Numbered from the stretch's first letter, positions 1-5,453 are shown. The stretch is DNA of 9,040 bases from Dehalococcoidia bacterium (GCA_004376205.1 SOKG01000001.1:1-9040); one strand, 5' to 3'. Numbers and translations: made by a program. Notes: a model not told the origin generated them from the sequence alone.

Positions 1-1
1 C

Positions 2-67
2 AGGGGGCAGGAAGAGCGGGTTTCTGGTGATGCAGAGGAAGCTCCAGTGATTGAGAGCCCTGAATAA
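2..67 (+). CDS. C-terminal tail of an unidentified plus-strand gene (5' truncated)
   Basis: Reading frame 2 is open from the window edge to a TAA at 65-67 and encodes about 21 residues ending in EEAPVIESPE. The composition (Glu, Pro, Ser, Val) is that of an acidic, disordered protein tail. The other two plus-strand frames hit stops within the first 50 bases. It would converge with the minus-strand membrane protein gene that ends at 102, leaving 34 bases between the stop codons. No family can be named from so short a piece, and it could be chance open sequence. Confidence 0.4.
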   Translation, partial: RGQEERVSGDAEEAPVIESPE

Positions 68-76
68 GCTCTCGTG

Positions 77-92
77 TGGCGCGCGTTCGCCA
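77..92. terminator. Small stem-loop between convergent genes, weak terminator candidate
   Basis: TGGCG (77-81) and CGCCA (88-92) pair across a six-base loop, with one further G-T wobble outside. It sits between two converging stop codons, where a shared terminator is expected. There is no T-run on either side, so it does not meet the usual intrinsic terminator pattern. Confidence 0.2.
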
Positions 93-101
93 TTATGCAG
101 G

Positions 102-728
102 TCAGGCCTCCTTCAACATCGGGGCTCTTCCTCTTGTGAATAGAACGGGGTACACTATGTCGCTCACACAACAGGGAATCCAAACTGCAAGGAACAAGAA
201 TAACAGGATAGCAACAACTTGAATCCAACTTAGTGTTTGGCCTAAGGCCATGATGATGTGGAATAATGATGCCCATGTACTCAACAAAACATGTCCCGCG
301 TGCGGGAATCTGGTTATGGGTCTCCAGTAACCAATTGCGAGGCCCAAGAATGCTGCGGGATTTGTTAGCAGCGGTTCTTCGATAAAACCGATATGGATTC
401 CCTTGTTGGGTAGATCAAGCAAGGTTTCCCCAAGATAAGGAATAATCGAGTCACTTAGCGTTGCTATGCTGATGGCACCGGTGTAGCCAATCAAGGCCGC
501 TACCCAAATGTTGCGCTTCCCATATCTCACATACAAGGACGTTGTGACAAGCGCGCTCAAGAAAACGTGAGCTGGATGCAACACATAGAAAATATCCTGT
601 GAAACTGGAGAGATTTGGGACAGAAAATCGCCAAAGACTATTATGACCATGACAATGATCCCTGTTACCGCTCCAAGAGCAGTGAAGGGAGCATGGCTCT
701 TGAGTTCACCTGCTATCTGCTTGATCAT
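102..728 (-). CDS. Six-helix membrane protein of unknown function, downstream of fur
   Basis: I do not recognise the family of this 208-residue protein. Hydrophobic segments lie roughly at residues 15-33, 47-67, 74-92, 123-140, 145-163 and 167-187, so it is an integral membrane protein with about six helices and no signal peptide. Polar residues that could bind metal lie in or beside helices: HPAH at 51-54, H112, E117-E118, HAGH at 143-146, H157, the C186-C187 pair and D190. The gene follows the Fur-family regulator on the same strand, 93 bases downstream, and may be read through from the Fur-controlled promoter. A weak hairpin lies between them, and a weak promoter-like TTGGTC-17-TATCAA occurs in the gap. 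The ATG at 728 has only a poor ribosome binding site (AGG nine bases upstream by rough count). A role in metal transport or homeostasis is inference from the neighbour and the histidine pattern only. Confidence 0.8.
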   Translation of the reverse strand: MIKQIAGELKSHAPFTALGAVTGIIVMVIIVFGDFLSQISPVSQDIFYVLHPAHVFLSALVTTSLYVRYGKRNIWVAALIGYTGAISIATLSDSIIPYLGETLLDLPNKGIHIGFIEEPLLTNPAAFLGLAIGYWRPITRFPHAGHVLLSTWASLFHIIMALGQTLSWIQVVAILLFLFLAVWIPCCVSDIVYPVLFTRGRAPMLKEA

Positions 729-793
729 GGGTTGCCTGTTGCATTAGTGAATGGGCAATTGATAGGTACTCTGAATGACGAGACCAACAAATA

Positions 794-812
794 AACGCTG
801 CTTCAGCAGAGC
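794..812 (-). terminator. Hairpin after fur, possible attenuator or weak terminator
   Basis: On the minus strand CTGC-TGAA-GCAG (809-798 on the plus strand) forms a tetraloop hairpin. It extends across one mismatch by a C-G and a wobble pair, and is followed by the T-rich TTTATTTGTT. It lies between the fur stop codon and the membrane protein gene. The stem is short, so it may only reduce read-through. Confidence 0.3.
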
Positions 813-821
813 CTTGGAGGT

Positions 822-1262
822 CTATGCGGAGGCTATCTTCTGGCAGTTGTGGCAGCGGCCTGCGAACTCAAGAAGATGGCCCTCGATCTCGAAACCGGTC
901 ACCCGCGATAGTCTCTGCACCAGCTCACTGAGGTCGCAATCGGTAAAGTCAGCCACTGTGCCACACCCGGAGCAGATGAGGTGGTGGTGGTGCTCTTGAG
1001 GCCTTCTCATTAAATAGCTTCGGCAGTTGCCGCCGGAGTGCACCTCACAGATGAGCCCGAGCTTGTCAAGTATATCAAGAGTACGGTATATAGTTACCAG
1101 CCCGATGCCGGGGTGTTCGTGACGCACCTTATCGTATATGTCGGCTGGGGTAAGGTGGTCATGGCTGAGGGCGATTGCATCCAGCACCGCGCGCCGCTGC
1201 GGGGTGAGCTTGTAGCCCTGCTGTCTGAGGATGGCTGCTATTCTCTTCTCAGTAAACATCAT
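822..1262 (-). CDS. fur: Fur-family metal-responsive transcriptional regulator
   Basis: Ferric uptake regulator family repressor, 146 residues, the normal family length. The N-terminal half is a winged helix: the segment TPQRRAVLDAI near residues 20-30 and the recognition helix region GLVTIYRTLDILDKLGLI at 54-71 are typical. The C-terminal half has four histidines (91-94) and the CSGC (97-100) and CHNC (137-140) pairs that hold the structural zinc; H129 and nearby acidic residues are candidate sensor ligands. The frame stays open upstream to an ATG at 1364, but that extension would run through the promoter and operator. Start is therefore at the ATG pair 1262/1259, where MMFTEKR matches family N-termini; the ribosome binding site is weak (CTGAG). 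A Fur-box-like palindrome overlaps the predicted transcription start, so autoregulation is likely. Sequence alone does not separate Fur from Zur or PerR, although the operator resembles a Fur box best. Confidence 0.93.
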   Translation of the reverse strand: MMFTEKRIAAILRQQGYKLTPQRRAVLDAIALSHDHLTPADIYDKVRHEHPGIGLVTIYRTLDILDKLGLICEVHSGGNCRSYLMRRPQEHHHHLICSGCGTVADFTDCDLSELVQRLSRVTGFEIEGHLLEFAGRCHNCQKIASA

Positions 1263-1271
1263 CTCAGTTGC

Positions 1272-1294
1272 TAAATGAAAACCATTTTCAATTA
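1272..1294. promoter_or_regulatory. Fur-box-like operator at the fur promoter
   Basis: The core is a perfect inverted repeat, TGAAAA (1276-1281), CCA, TTTTCA (1285-1290). It extends outward, after one mismatch, by TAA (1272-1274) and TTA (1292-1294), giving a 23-bp palindrome. Against the 7-1-7 Fur consensus TGATAATnATTATCA the 15-bp core matches 11 of 14 defined positions. It starts immediately downstream of the -10 box and covers the expected +1 site, a good position for a repressor. PerR or Zur boxes fit less well. Confidence 0.75.
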
Positions 1295-1296
1295 CA

Positions 1297-1325
1297 CTTA
1301 TAGCACGACTGCTCTTTGTTGTCAA
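1297..1325 (-). promoter_or_regulatory. Sigma-70-type promoter of fur
   Basis: On the minus strand TTGACA (1325-1320) is followed after exactly 17 bases by TATAAG (1302-1297): a consensus -35 and a five-of-six -10. The predicted transcription start is near 1290, giving a leader of roughly 28 bases before the ATG at 1262. The promoter supports the short Fur start rather than the longer open frame. Confidence 0.8.
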
Positions 1326-1356
1326 GGAAACCGGGGGATTTGGGAAGAGGGGCTTC

Positions 1357-1386
1357 ACTCCCATCCTTCGCCTCGCGGGAGGGAGT
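1357..1386. other. Imperfect hairpin downstream of the translin-family gene
   Basis: ACTCCC (1357-1362) and TCC (1364-1366) pair with GGGAGT (1381-1386) and GGA (1378-1380), with a single bulged base and an 11-base loop. It lies about 65 bases past the stop codon of the minus-strand operon and before the fur promoter, where a 3' end is expected. No T-run follows on either strand, so termination there is only suggested. Confidence 0.35.
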
Positions 1387-1419
1387 CAGAGGGAGGGGAT
1401 TCAGGGTGGAGAGGGTGGG
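1377..1419 (+). other. G-rich tract with a G-quadruplex motif
   Basis: The plus strand has GGG runs at 1377-1379, 1381-1383, 1391-1393 and 1395-1398 with loops of 1, 7 and 1 bases, which meets the usual G3+N1-7 quadruplex pattern. Three more GGG runs follow at 1404-1406, 1413-1415 and 1417-1419. It is noncoding and lies between the end of the thi/translin operon and the fur promoter. The first part overlaps the hairpin, so the two structures would compete. Confidence 0.5.
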
Positions 1420-1452
1420 AGATGGCGATTGACCTAGCTGCGTTTTTCGAGA

Positions 1453-2100
1453 CTACTCCTTGTTGAGCTTGTCTCCGAAATCTTCCAGCTTTTGCTCCAG
1501 TTCTTTTTGTCTCAGTGAGATGGTGAAGTCGCCTCTGGTTCTCTCGAGGACGCCTCGTACCATGTCGGTTGTCCGTCTCAAGCCGCCGGTCAGGGCATCG
1601 TGGAAGTCGATTGTTACTAAAAGGCTGTAGATGTCGTCCATGGCCTCGAGTATTTCCTCGCAGCGGTCGATGCGGCCTTCCCTGAGGGTATCGAGCAGAT
1701 GTCTCCTGAGCTCGCCTGCTGCCTCACCAAGACCGTTGAGGTAGGCAGCGTAGCTGATGCTGAGCTCATCGGGGTCGGGCAAAGTCTGTCCTGATACCAG
1801 CGCCAGGGTGATGCAGGCCTCGGCATACTCCTTTTGGGCGTTGCGGACGAAGCCGCCGTGGAGAAGCTCTCCGTGCTGAGCTAGCGTGCGGCTCATCTCC
1901 TCTACGTTGGCCCGTGACGAGTTGATGAGCTCTCTGGCCTGGTCGTATTCCCCGCGATGCACGGCGCGGATGGCATTGGCACTGAAGCGGATGGATTCAC
2001 GGGAAAGCCTGAGCCCCGTCTCCCGGGCGCTGTCCTCGGTGCTGAAGTAGGAGCACACCTTTTCCCCAATTGAGTCAAGTTTTGAAGTGGGCCTGGTCAT
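1453..2100 (-). CDS. Translin/TRAX family protein (predicted RNA-binding, COG2178-like)
   Basis: An all-helical 215-residue protein that matches the prokaryotic translin family along its length: SRESIRFSANAIRAVHRGE (34-51), a QKEYAEA segment (89-95), YLNGLGEAAGELRR (120-133) and ALTGGLRRTTDMVRGVLERTRGD (169-191). Translin and TRAX form the octameric C3PO nuclease in eukaryotes, and an archaeal homologue forms a similar shell. E91 and E94 in the EYxEA motif appear to correspond to the catalytic glutamate pair of TRAX, and D145 could be the third acidic residue, so RNase activity is possible. That alignment is from memory. The C-terminus (about 195-215) is a charged coiled-coil-like tail. The ATG directly follows the TAG of thiDE (TAGATG), with GGTGAGAG inside the upstream gene as ribosome binding site, so translation is probably coupled. 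The cellular role in bacteria is unknown. Confidence 0.85.
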   Translation of the reverse strand: MTRPTSKLDSIGEKVCSYFSTEDSARETGLRLSRESIRFSANAIRAVHRGEYDQARELINSSRANVEEMSRTLAQHGELLHGGFVRNAQKEYAEACITLALVSGQTLPDPDELSISYAAYLNGLGEAAGELRRHLLDTLREGRIDRCEEILEAMDDIYSLLVTIDFHDALTGGLRRTTDMVRGVLERTRGDFTISLRQKELEQKLEDFGDKLNKE

Positions 2101-3141
2101 CTATCTCTCACCCCCTATTCTCGCTGCAAGCCTTCGGCTAGCTTCCTTAACGTCATTGGCCCCGAGCACAGCACTGACCACGGCAACCGCATCGGCGCCG
2201 GCATTTATGACCTCAGCGACATTATCCTCGTTTATCCCACCAATGGCAACCACAGGGACCGACACCTTCCCTTTCATCTGGCGCAGGGTCTCGGGCCCTG
2301 CGAGCCTTGTACCTGGCTTCGATGGAGTGGGATAGATTGAGCCCACGGCGACATAATCAGCGCCCTGCTCTTGAGCTTTAAGTGCCTCGTCCAGGGTGGC
2401 CGTGGAAGCGCCCAGGATTCTGTCAACGGGTAGCAACCTTCGGGCAATGGGAAGAGGCAAGTCCTCCTGCCCCAGATGGAGGCCATCGGCATCGGAGGCG
2501 AGGGCGACGTCCAGGTGGTCATTCACAATAAAAAGGGCGTTGGATTCGGTGCAGAGCCTTTGCAGCTCTTGGGCCAGAGGTATGAGCTCGCCTTTAGGGC
2601 GAATCTTGTCGCGAAGCTGGATGACAGTGGCTCCTCCTTGAATTGCCTGCCGCGCGGCCTCAACCTCGTTTTGTCCCGCAAGTGCCTCGGCATCTAGGAT
2701 TAGATACAGCCCGGTTATTTTCTTTGTCTTGTCGTGGCGACTTAGCTTCAAGAATATCCTTTGCTCCAGATCGTAGAGTGTGAACCGGGTACTCTTCAGT
2801 TTCTCCCAGTCCAGACCAAAGTCCAGACCGGGAATTTTGGTGATCTCTTCCAGTACTCGCAACGATTGCTGAACACGACTTGAGTTGGCTCTGACCAGGC
2901 TGGCAACATCGGGCCGTTCCCCTTCGCTGTCTACCTCTAAAGAAGCACCCACATCTTCCCCTGCCTGGCGAGCGTTGAGGAGTTCCTCCTGAAACGACCG
3001 CTCTTTGGGGAGTAGCTCGTGACGTAACGCCTTGAGCTGTTCGCTGAGATCGGAGTCATTCAAGGTGAAGCGGCTTATGTCCTCGAGAAGGCGCAGCCCC
3101 TCCCCGATACGGTTGAGATTGGCATCCAGAATACGCAGCAT
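2101..3141 (-). CDS. thiE: ThiD2-ThiE fusion: HMP-P kinase-like domain plus thiamine-phosphate synthase
   Basis: A 346-residue two-domain protein. Residues 1 to about 135 match the ThiD2 domain (Pfam PF17792 family), with DANLNRIGEGLRLLEDISRF at 6-25 and RANSSRVQQSLRVLEE at 84-99. That domain has been reported to phosphorylate HMP-phosphate to HMP-diphosphate, replacing classical ThiD. Residues from about 143 to 340 are ThiE, a TIM barrel that joins HMP-PP to thiazole phosphate: QLRDK (175-179) and VND (206-208) for pyrophosphate and magnesium, HLGQED (222-227), TPSKPG (272-277), the IGG phosphate loop (300-302) and VVSA (321-324). All expected ThiE motifs are present, so both last steps to thiamine monophosphate may lie in one chain. 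The gene starts 12 bases after the FmdB-like gene, with only a distant AGGG as ribosome binding site, and runs directly into the translin gene. No TPP riboswitch is visible upstream of the operon. Confidence 0.95.
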   Translation of the reverse strand: MLRILDANLNRIGEGLRLLEDISRFTLNDSDLSEQLKALRHELLPKERSFQEELLNARQAGEDVGASLEVDSEGERPDVASLVRANSSRVQQSLRVLEEITKIPGLDFGLDWEKLKSTRFTLYDLEQRIFLKLSRHDKTKKITGLYLILDAEALAGQNEVEAARQAIQGGATVIQLRDKIRPKGELIPLAQELQRLCTESNALFIVNDHLDVALASDADGLHLGQEDLPLPIARRLLPVDRILGASTATLDEALKAQEQGADYVAVGSIYPTPSKPGTRLAGPETLRQMKGKVSVPVVAIGGINEDNVAEVINAGADAVAVVSAVLGANDVKEASRRLAARIGGER

Positions 3142-3153
3142 ATTGAGGTAACC

Positions 3154-3528
3154 CTAGAGTTGATCCTTGAGGGTCTTGGGCAATTCGCCTTCCCTGGCAG
3201 CGGCGATTGTCTCCTTGACCCCGGCGAAGGTATCCCGGTACTCTTCGCTGTCCATGTCTACGCCCAATTCCTTGAGCCTCTTTTCCGTGTGTCGCCCGAT
3301 GTTGCGTGGGTCCTTGTAGTAGTCAGGGTTCTTGGGGAACATGGTAGGTTCCCCAGATTCCTCGTAGACTGTCTGCGCTGACTTGTGGTAAGCAAACCCC
3401 GAAATGCAGCGCTCGAGGTTGTCGCTGCCGCAGGCAGGGCAGGTAGGGCTCAAGGGATCGCTAACGGTCCTCACGAAGAAGCTCGCTTTCTGTTGACAAG
3501 CGTTGCAGCGAAACTCATAGATAGGCAT
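3154..3528 (-). CDS. FmdB-type putative regulatory zinc ribbon protein (copy 1)
   Basis: A 124-residue cytosolic protein with the N-terminal FmdB/CxxC_CxxC zinc ribbon: MPIYEFRC start, C8-x2-C11 and C30-x2-C33, followed by GSDNLER. The family takes its name from a putative regulator linked to a methanogen/methylotroph amide utilisation cluster, but in most bacteria the function is unknown. After the ribbon, the remaining residues (about 50-124) are charged and probably helical, with no motif I recognise. It is 15 bases downstream of a paralogue with the same N-terminal architecture, and GGAG lies nine bases before the ATG. The pair leads an operon with thiDE. A DNA- or protein-binding adaptor role is possible, but nothing in the sequence decides it. 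Confidence 0.88.
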   Translation of the reverse strand: MPIYEFRCNACQQKASFFVRTVSDPLSPTCPACGSDNLERCISGFAYHKSAQTVYEESGEPTMFPKNPDYYKDPRNIGRHTEKRLKELGVDMDSEEYRDTFAGVKETIAAAREGELPKTLKDQL

Positions 3529-3543
3529 GGTTGGTCGCTCCGT

Positions 3544-3924
3544 TTAGTCTTCTCCTCTCAACTCGGGCGGTTTTATCGCCTCCATTACCTCGGAGATGTC
3601 CTCGCCTGCCTCCATCCTGTCCACAAGCTCCTCAGTTTCAGGAGTGATGTCTTCATCGGCAGCCCGGCTCATCTTGCGGCTCCATTCAGCGAGCGCACGA
3701 GGGTCATTGTGCATCAGGCCTCGAGTGAGCTTGGAGTCGGAGAGGATGTCATCGTAGACGCTCTTATCTGACTTGGACCTGCGGACAGCGAATCTGGAAA
3801 AGATGCGGTCAAGGTTCTTGCTGCCACATTGGGTACAGGTTGGGTTCGGGGGGGAGGAGAAGCCCTGGACAAACACCTCCACCCTGCGTCGGCAGCTATT
3901 ACAGCGATATTCATAGATTGGCAT
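3544..3924 (-). CDS. FmdB-type putative regulatory zinc ribbon protein (copy 2, first gene of operon)
   Basis: A 126-residue paralogue of the gene just downstream: MPIYEYRC start and cysteines at the same positions (C8, C11, C30, C33), with CGSKNLDR in place of CGSDNLER. The two diverge after residue 45; this one has a very acidic C-terminal half (TPETEELVDRMEAGEDISEV at about 94-113). The start is well supported: AGGTGA is six bases before the ATG, and an extended -10 promoter lies about 47 bases upstream of it. As first gene of the four-gene minus-strand operon it sets the operon's leader, which is only about 40 bases and has no visible riboswitch. Function is unknown beyond zinc binding inferred from the cysteines. 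Confidence 0.88.
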   Translation of the reverse strand: MPIYEYRCNSCRRRVEVFVQGFSSPPNPTCTQCGSKNLDRIFSRFAVRRSKSDKSVYDDILSDSKLTRGLMHNDPRALAEWSRKMSRAADEDITPETEELVDRMEAGEDISEVMEAIKPPELRGED

Positions 3925-3970
3925 GGAAGGTCACCTCGCCAGCATTCATCTCGCCTGCGTTCTAGCTTGA

Positions 3971-3999
3971 ATTCTATCACAATGGAGCCACCGAGTAAA
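3971..3999 (-). promoter_or_regulatory. Promoter of the fmdB-fmdB-thiDE-translin operon
   Basis: On the minus strand TTTACT (3999-3994) is separated by 17 bases from TAGAAT (3976-3971), and the -10 is preceded by TG-A, an extended -10 element. The predicted transcription start is near 3964, about 40 bases before the ATG at 3924. It is divergent from the folP promoter. Confidence 0.65.
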
Positions 4000-4023
4000 C
4001 TTGTGGGTACTGATATAGGGTCA

Positions 4024-4032
4024 TGCTATAAT
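4024..4032 (+). promoter_or_regulatory. Extended -10 promoter of the folP-folK-queD operon
   Basis: TGCTATAAT at 4024-4032 combines a perfect -10 hexamer (4027-4032) with the extended TGn element. No good -35 sits at 17 bases; TTGTGG at 4001-4006 is 20 bases away. Extended -10 promoters often lack a good -35. The predicted start near 4039 leaves only about five bases before the TTG at 4044 but about 23 before the ATG at 4062, which favours the ATG as folP start. Confidence 0.65.
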
Positions 4033-4061
4033 GTAACCGAGGCTTGCCCTTGAGTCGCGAT

Positions 4062-4907
4062 ATGGACAGTGCTTCAACAGGCCAGCTGGGAGTTACTCAG
4101 TGTGGTAATGTAGAGTTCAGATGGGGGCAACGAACCTATGTGATGGGAGTTGTCAACGTTGCCCCTGATTCCTTCTCCGGCGACGGGCTGCGCGATGTGG
4201 ACGCTGCCGTTGCTCAAGCGCAGCGGTTTGTCGCTGAGGGAGCTGACATTATCGATGTCGGTGGGGAGTCTACTCGTCCCGACTCCATCCCTATATCCAT
4301 TGAGGAAGAGCTGAAGCGGGTGCTGCCGGTAATCGAGGAGTTGGCAGGCGGACTGCCCGTGCCGGTAAGCATCGACACTTATAAGGCGACGGTCGCGCGA
4401 GAGGCAGTAGCAGCAGGAGCACGAATGATCAACGATGTCTGGGGGCTGAAGCAGGAGCCGGAGCTGGCACAGGTGGCAGCAGATAACGGGGTACCGCTCG
4501 TCATTACACAGAATCAGAGGGGCGCTTCCTTTCACCAATTCTTTCCCGAGCTTGTCTCTGACCTCAAGAGAAGCATACAACTGGCGCTGAAGGCTGGGGT
4601 TGATTGGAATAACATCATCATTGACCCGGGGGTCGGCTTCGGTAAGACGGTGGAACAGAACCTGGAGATTGTCCGCCGCTTATCAGAGCTGAGGTCAATC
4701 GGACGGCCTATCCTTCTGGGCACCTCGCGTAAGTCGTTTATCGGGCTTGTGCTCGACCTCCCCATCGACCAGCGGCTGGAGGGAACAGCGGCCTCGGTGG
4801 CCATTGGTATTGCCAGTGGCGCTGATATAGTCAGGGTGCACGACGTGGGTCAGATGGTTCGAGTTGTCAGGATGAGCGATGCTATCGTCAGGGGAAGCCC
4901 TTCCTGA
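4062..4907 (+). CDS. folP: Dihydropteroate synthase
   Basis: Condenses hydroxymethyl-dihydropterin diphosphate with p-aminobenzoate to dihydropteroate in folate synthesis. The 281-residue TIM barrel shows the family motifs in order: VMGVVNVAPDSFSGDG (27-42), DIIDVGGESTRPDS (62-75), PVSIDTY (101-107), ARMINDVWG (120-128), IIIDPGVGFGKT (185-196), LLGTSRKSF (218-226) and RLEGTAA...GADIVRVHDV (238-262). One position is odd: the usual (L/M)MH(M/N) stretch after strand five reads ITQNQRG here (148-154), with Thr-Gln where most homologues have Met-His. The open frame also has a TTG at 4044, but the extended -10 promoter at 4024-4032 would leave almost no leader for it; the ATG at 4062, with a weak TGAG upstream, is preferred. 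folK follows 12 bases later. Confidence 0.95.
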   Translation: MDSASTGQLGVTQCGNVEFRWGQRTYVMGVVNVAPDSFSGDGLRDVDAAVAQAQRFVAEGADIIDVGGESTRPDSIPISIEEELKRVLPVIEELAGGLPVPVSIDTYKATVAREAVAAGARMINDVWGLKQEPELAQVAADNGVPLVITQNQRGASFHQFFPELVSDLKRSIQLALKAGVDWNNIIIDPGVGFGKTVEQNLEIVRRLSELRSIGRPILLGTSRKSFIGLVLDLPIDQRLEGTAASVAIGIASGADIVRVHDVGQMVRVVRMSDAIVRGSPS

Positions 4908-4919
4908 CTGGAGATCGAG

Positions 4920-5453
4920 ATGGCAGATTCAGACTTGAGCCTTGAGCTGCCAACCGTATACTTGGGTCTAGGTTCCAACCTGGGAGACAGGATGGGTAGC
5001 CTGACCATGGCCCTAGAGCGCTTGTCTCAAAGGGCGACCATCAGGGAGGTCTCCTCTGTTTACGAGACTGAGCCTTTAGGCTTCAAGGAACAGCCATTGT
5101 TTCTCAATGCGGTTGTAGCAGCAACGACCGAACTGAGGCCCTTTGAGCTTCTACGTTTCATAAAGCAAATCGAAAGCGATCTTGGGAGGAAGGCTGGCTT
5201 TCGCAATGCTCCTCGACCTATCGACATAGACATTCTCTTCTATGGAGAGTTGGTGACCCAGACCCCCGGGCTTACCATCCCGCATCCCGGTGTCGCCGAA
5301 CGTGCTTTTGTGCTCGTCCCCCTTGTCGAGATCGCCCCTGAATTTGTTCATCCTCTCAGCCAGAGGAAGGTTGTTGATTTGCTGGCTGAGGTGGATGGGC
5401 TTGGTGGAGTGAGAGGAGTGGGGGGATTGAGTCTGAAGGGAACAATTAACTAG
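4920..5453 (+). CDS. folK: 2-amino-4-hydroxy-6-hydroxymethyldihydropteridine pyrophosphokinase (HPPK)
   Basis: Transfers pyrophosphate from ATP to 6-hydroxymethyl-dihydropterin, making the FolP substrate. Motifs: YLGLGSNLGDR (14-24), VYETEPLGFKEQPLFLNAV (48-65), IESDLGR (84-90), APRPIDIDIL (97-106), where D102 and D104 match the magnesium-binding aspartates, IPHPGVAERAFVLVPLVEIAP (120-140) and HP at 144-145. The 177 residues are slightly longer than short HPPKs because of a nine-residue N-terminal lead and a glycine-rich tail after residue 158. GGAG lies six bases before the ATG. The gene sits between folP (12-base gap) and queD (14-base gap), so the product passes directly to the upstream enzyme. 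Confidence 0.96.
   Translation: MADSDLSLELPTVYLGLGSNLGDRMGSLTMALERLSQRATIREVSSVYETEPLGFKEQPLFLNAVVAATTELRPFELLRFIKQIESDLGRKAGFRNAPRPIDIDILFYGELVTQTPGLTIPHPGVAERAFVLVPLVEIAPEFVHPLSQRKVVDLLAEVDGLGGVRGVGGLSLKGTIN

Noticed and set aside
1263..1364. N-terminal extension of Fur to an upstream ATG at 1364 (34 extra residues)
   Set aside because: The extension would be encoded by the promoter, the operator palindrome and part of a hairpin; the extra residues do not resemble Fur N-termini, while MMFTEKR at 1262 does.
775..1466. Plus-strand open frames over fur and its upstream region (775-999, 1038-1274, 1275-1466)
   Set aside because: They lie antisense to a well-supported Fur gene or across its promoter, have no ribosome binding site and show no recognisable protein features.
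2087..2697. Several open frames on both strands inside thiDE
   Set aside because: The ThiE motifs in the main frame account for the sequence; the others are shadow frames.
3160..3771. Plus-strand frames opposite the two FmdB-like genes
   Set aside because: The minus-strand frames have conserved cysteines and good ribosome binding sites; the plus-strand translations resemble no protein I know.
4044..4061. TTG start for folP
   Set aside because: The extended -10 at 4024-4032 predicts transcription beginning about five bases before this TTG, leaving no room for a ribosome binding site; the ATG at 4062 is better placed.
3925..4061. TPP riboswitch ahead of the operon containing thiDE
   Set aside because: The predicted leader is only about 40 bases, and I see neither a long structured leader nor the conserved CUGAGA / GAUC-type elements in the right arrangement.
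4074..4580. 168-residue minus-strand frame opposite folP
   Set aside because: It is antisense to clear dihydropteroate synthase motifs, with low-complexity Cys/Leu runs typical of shadow translation.
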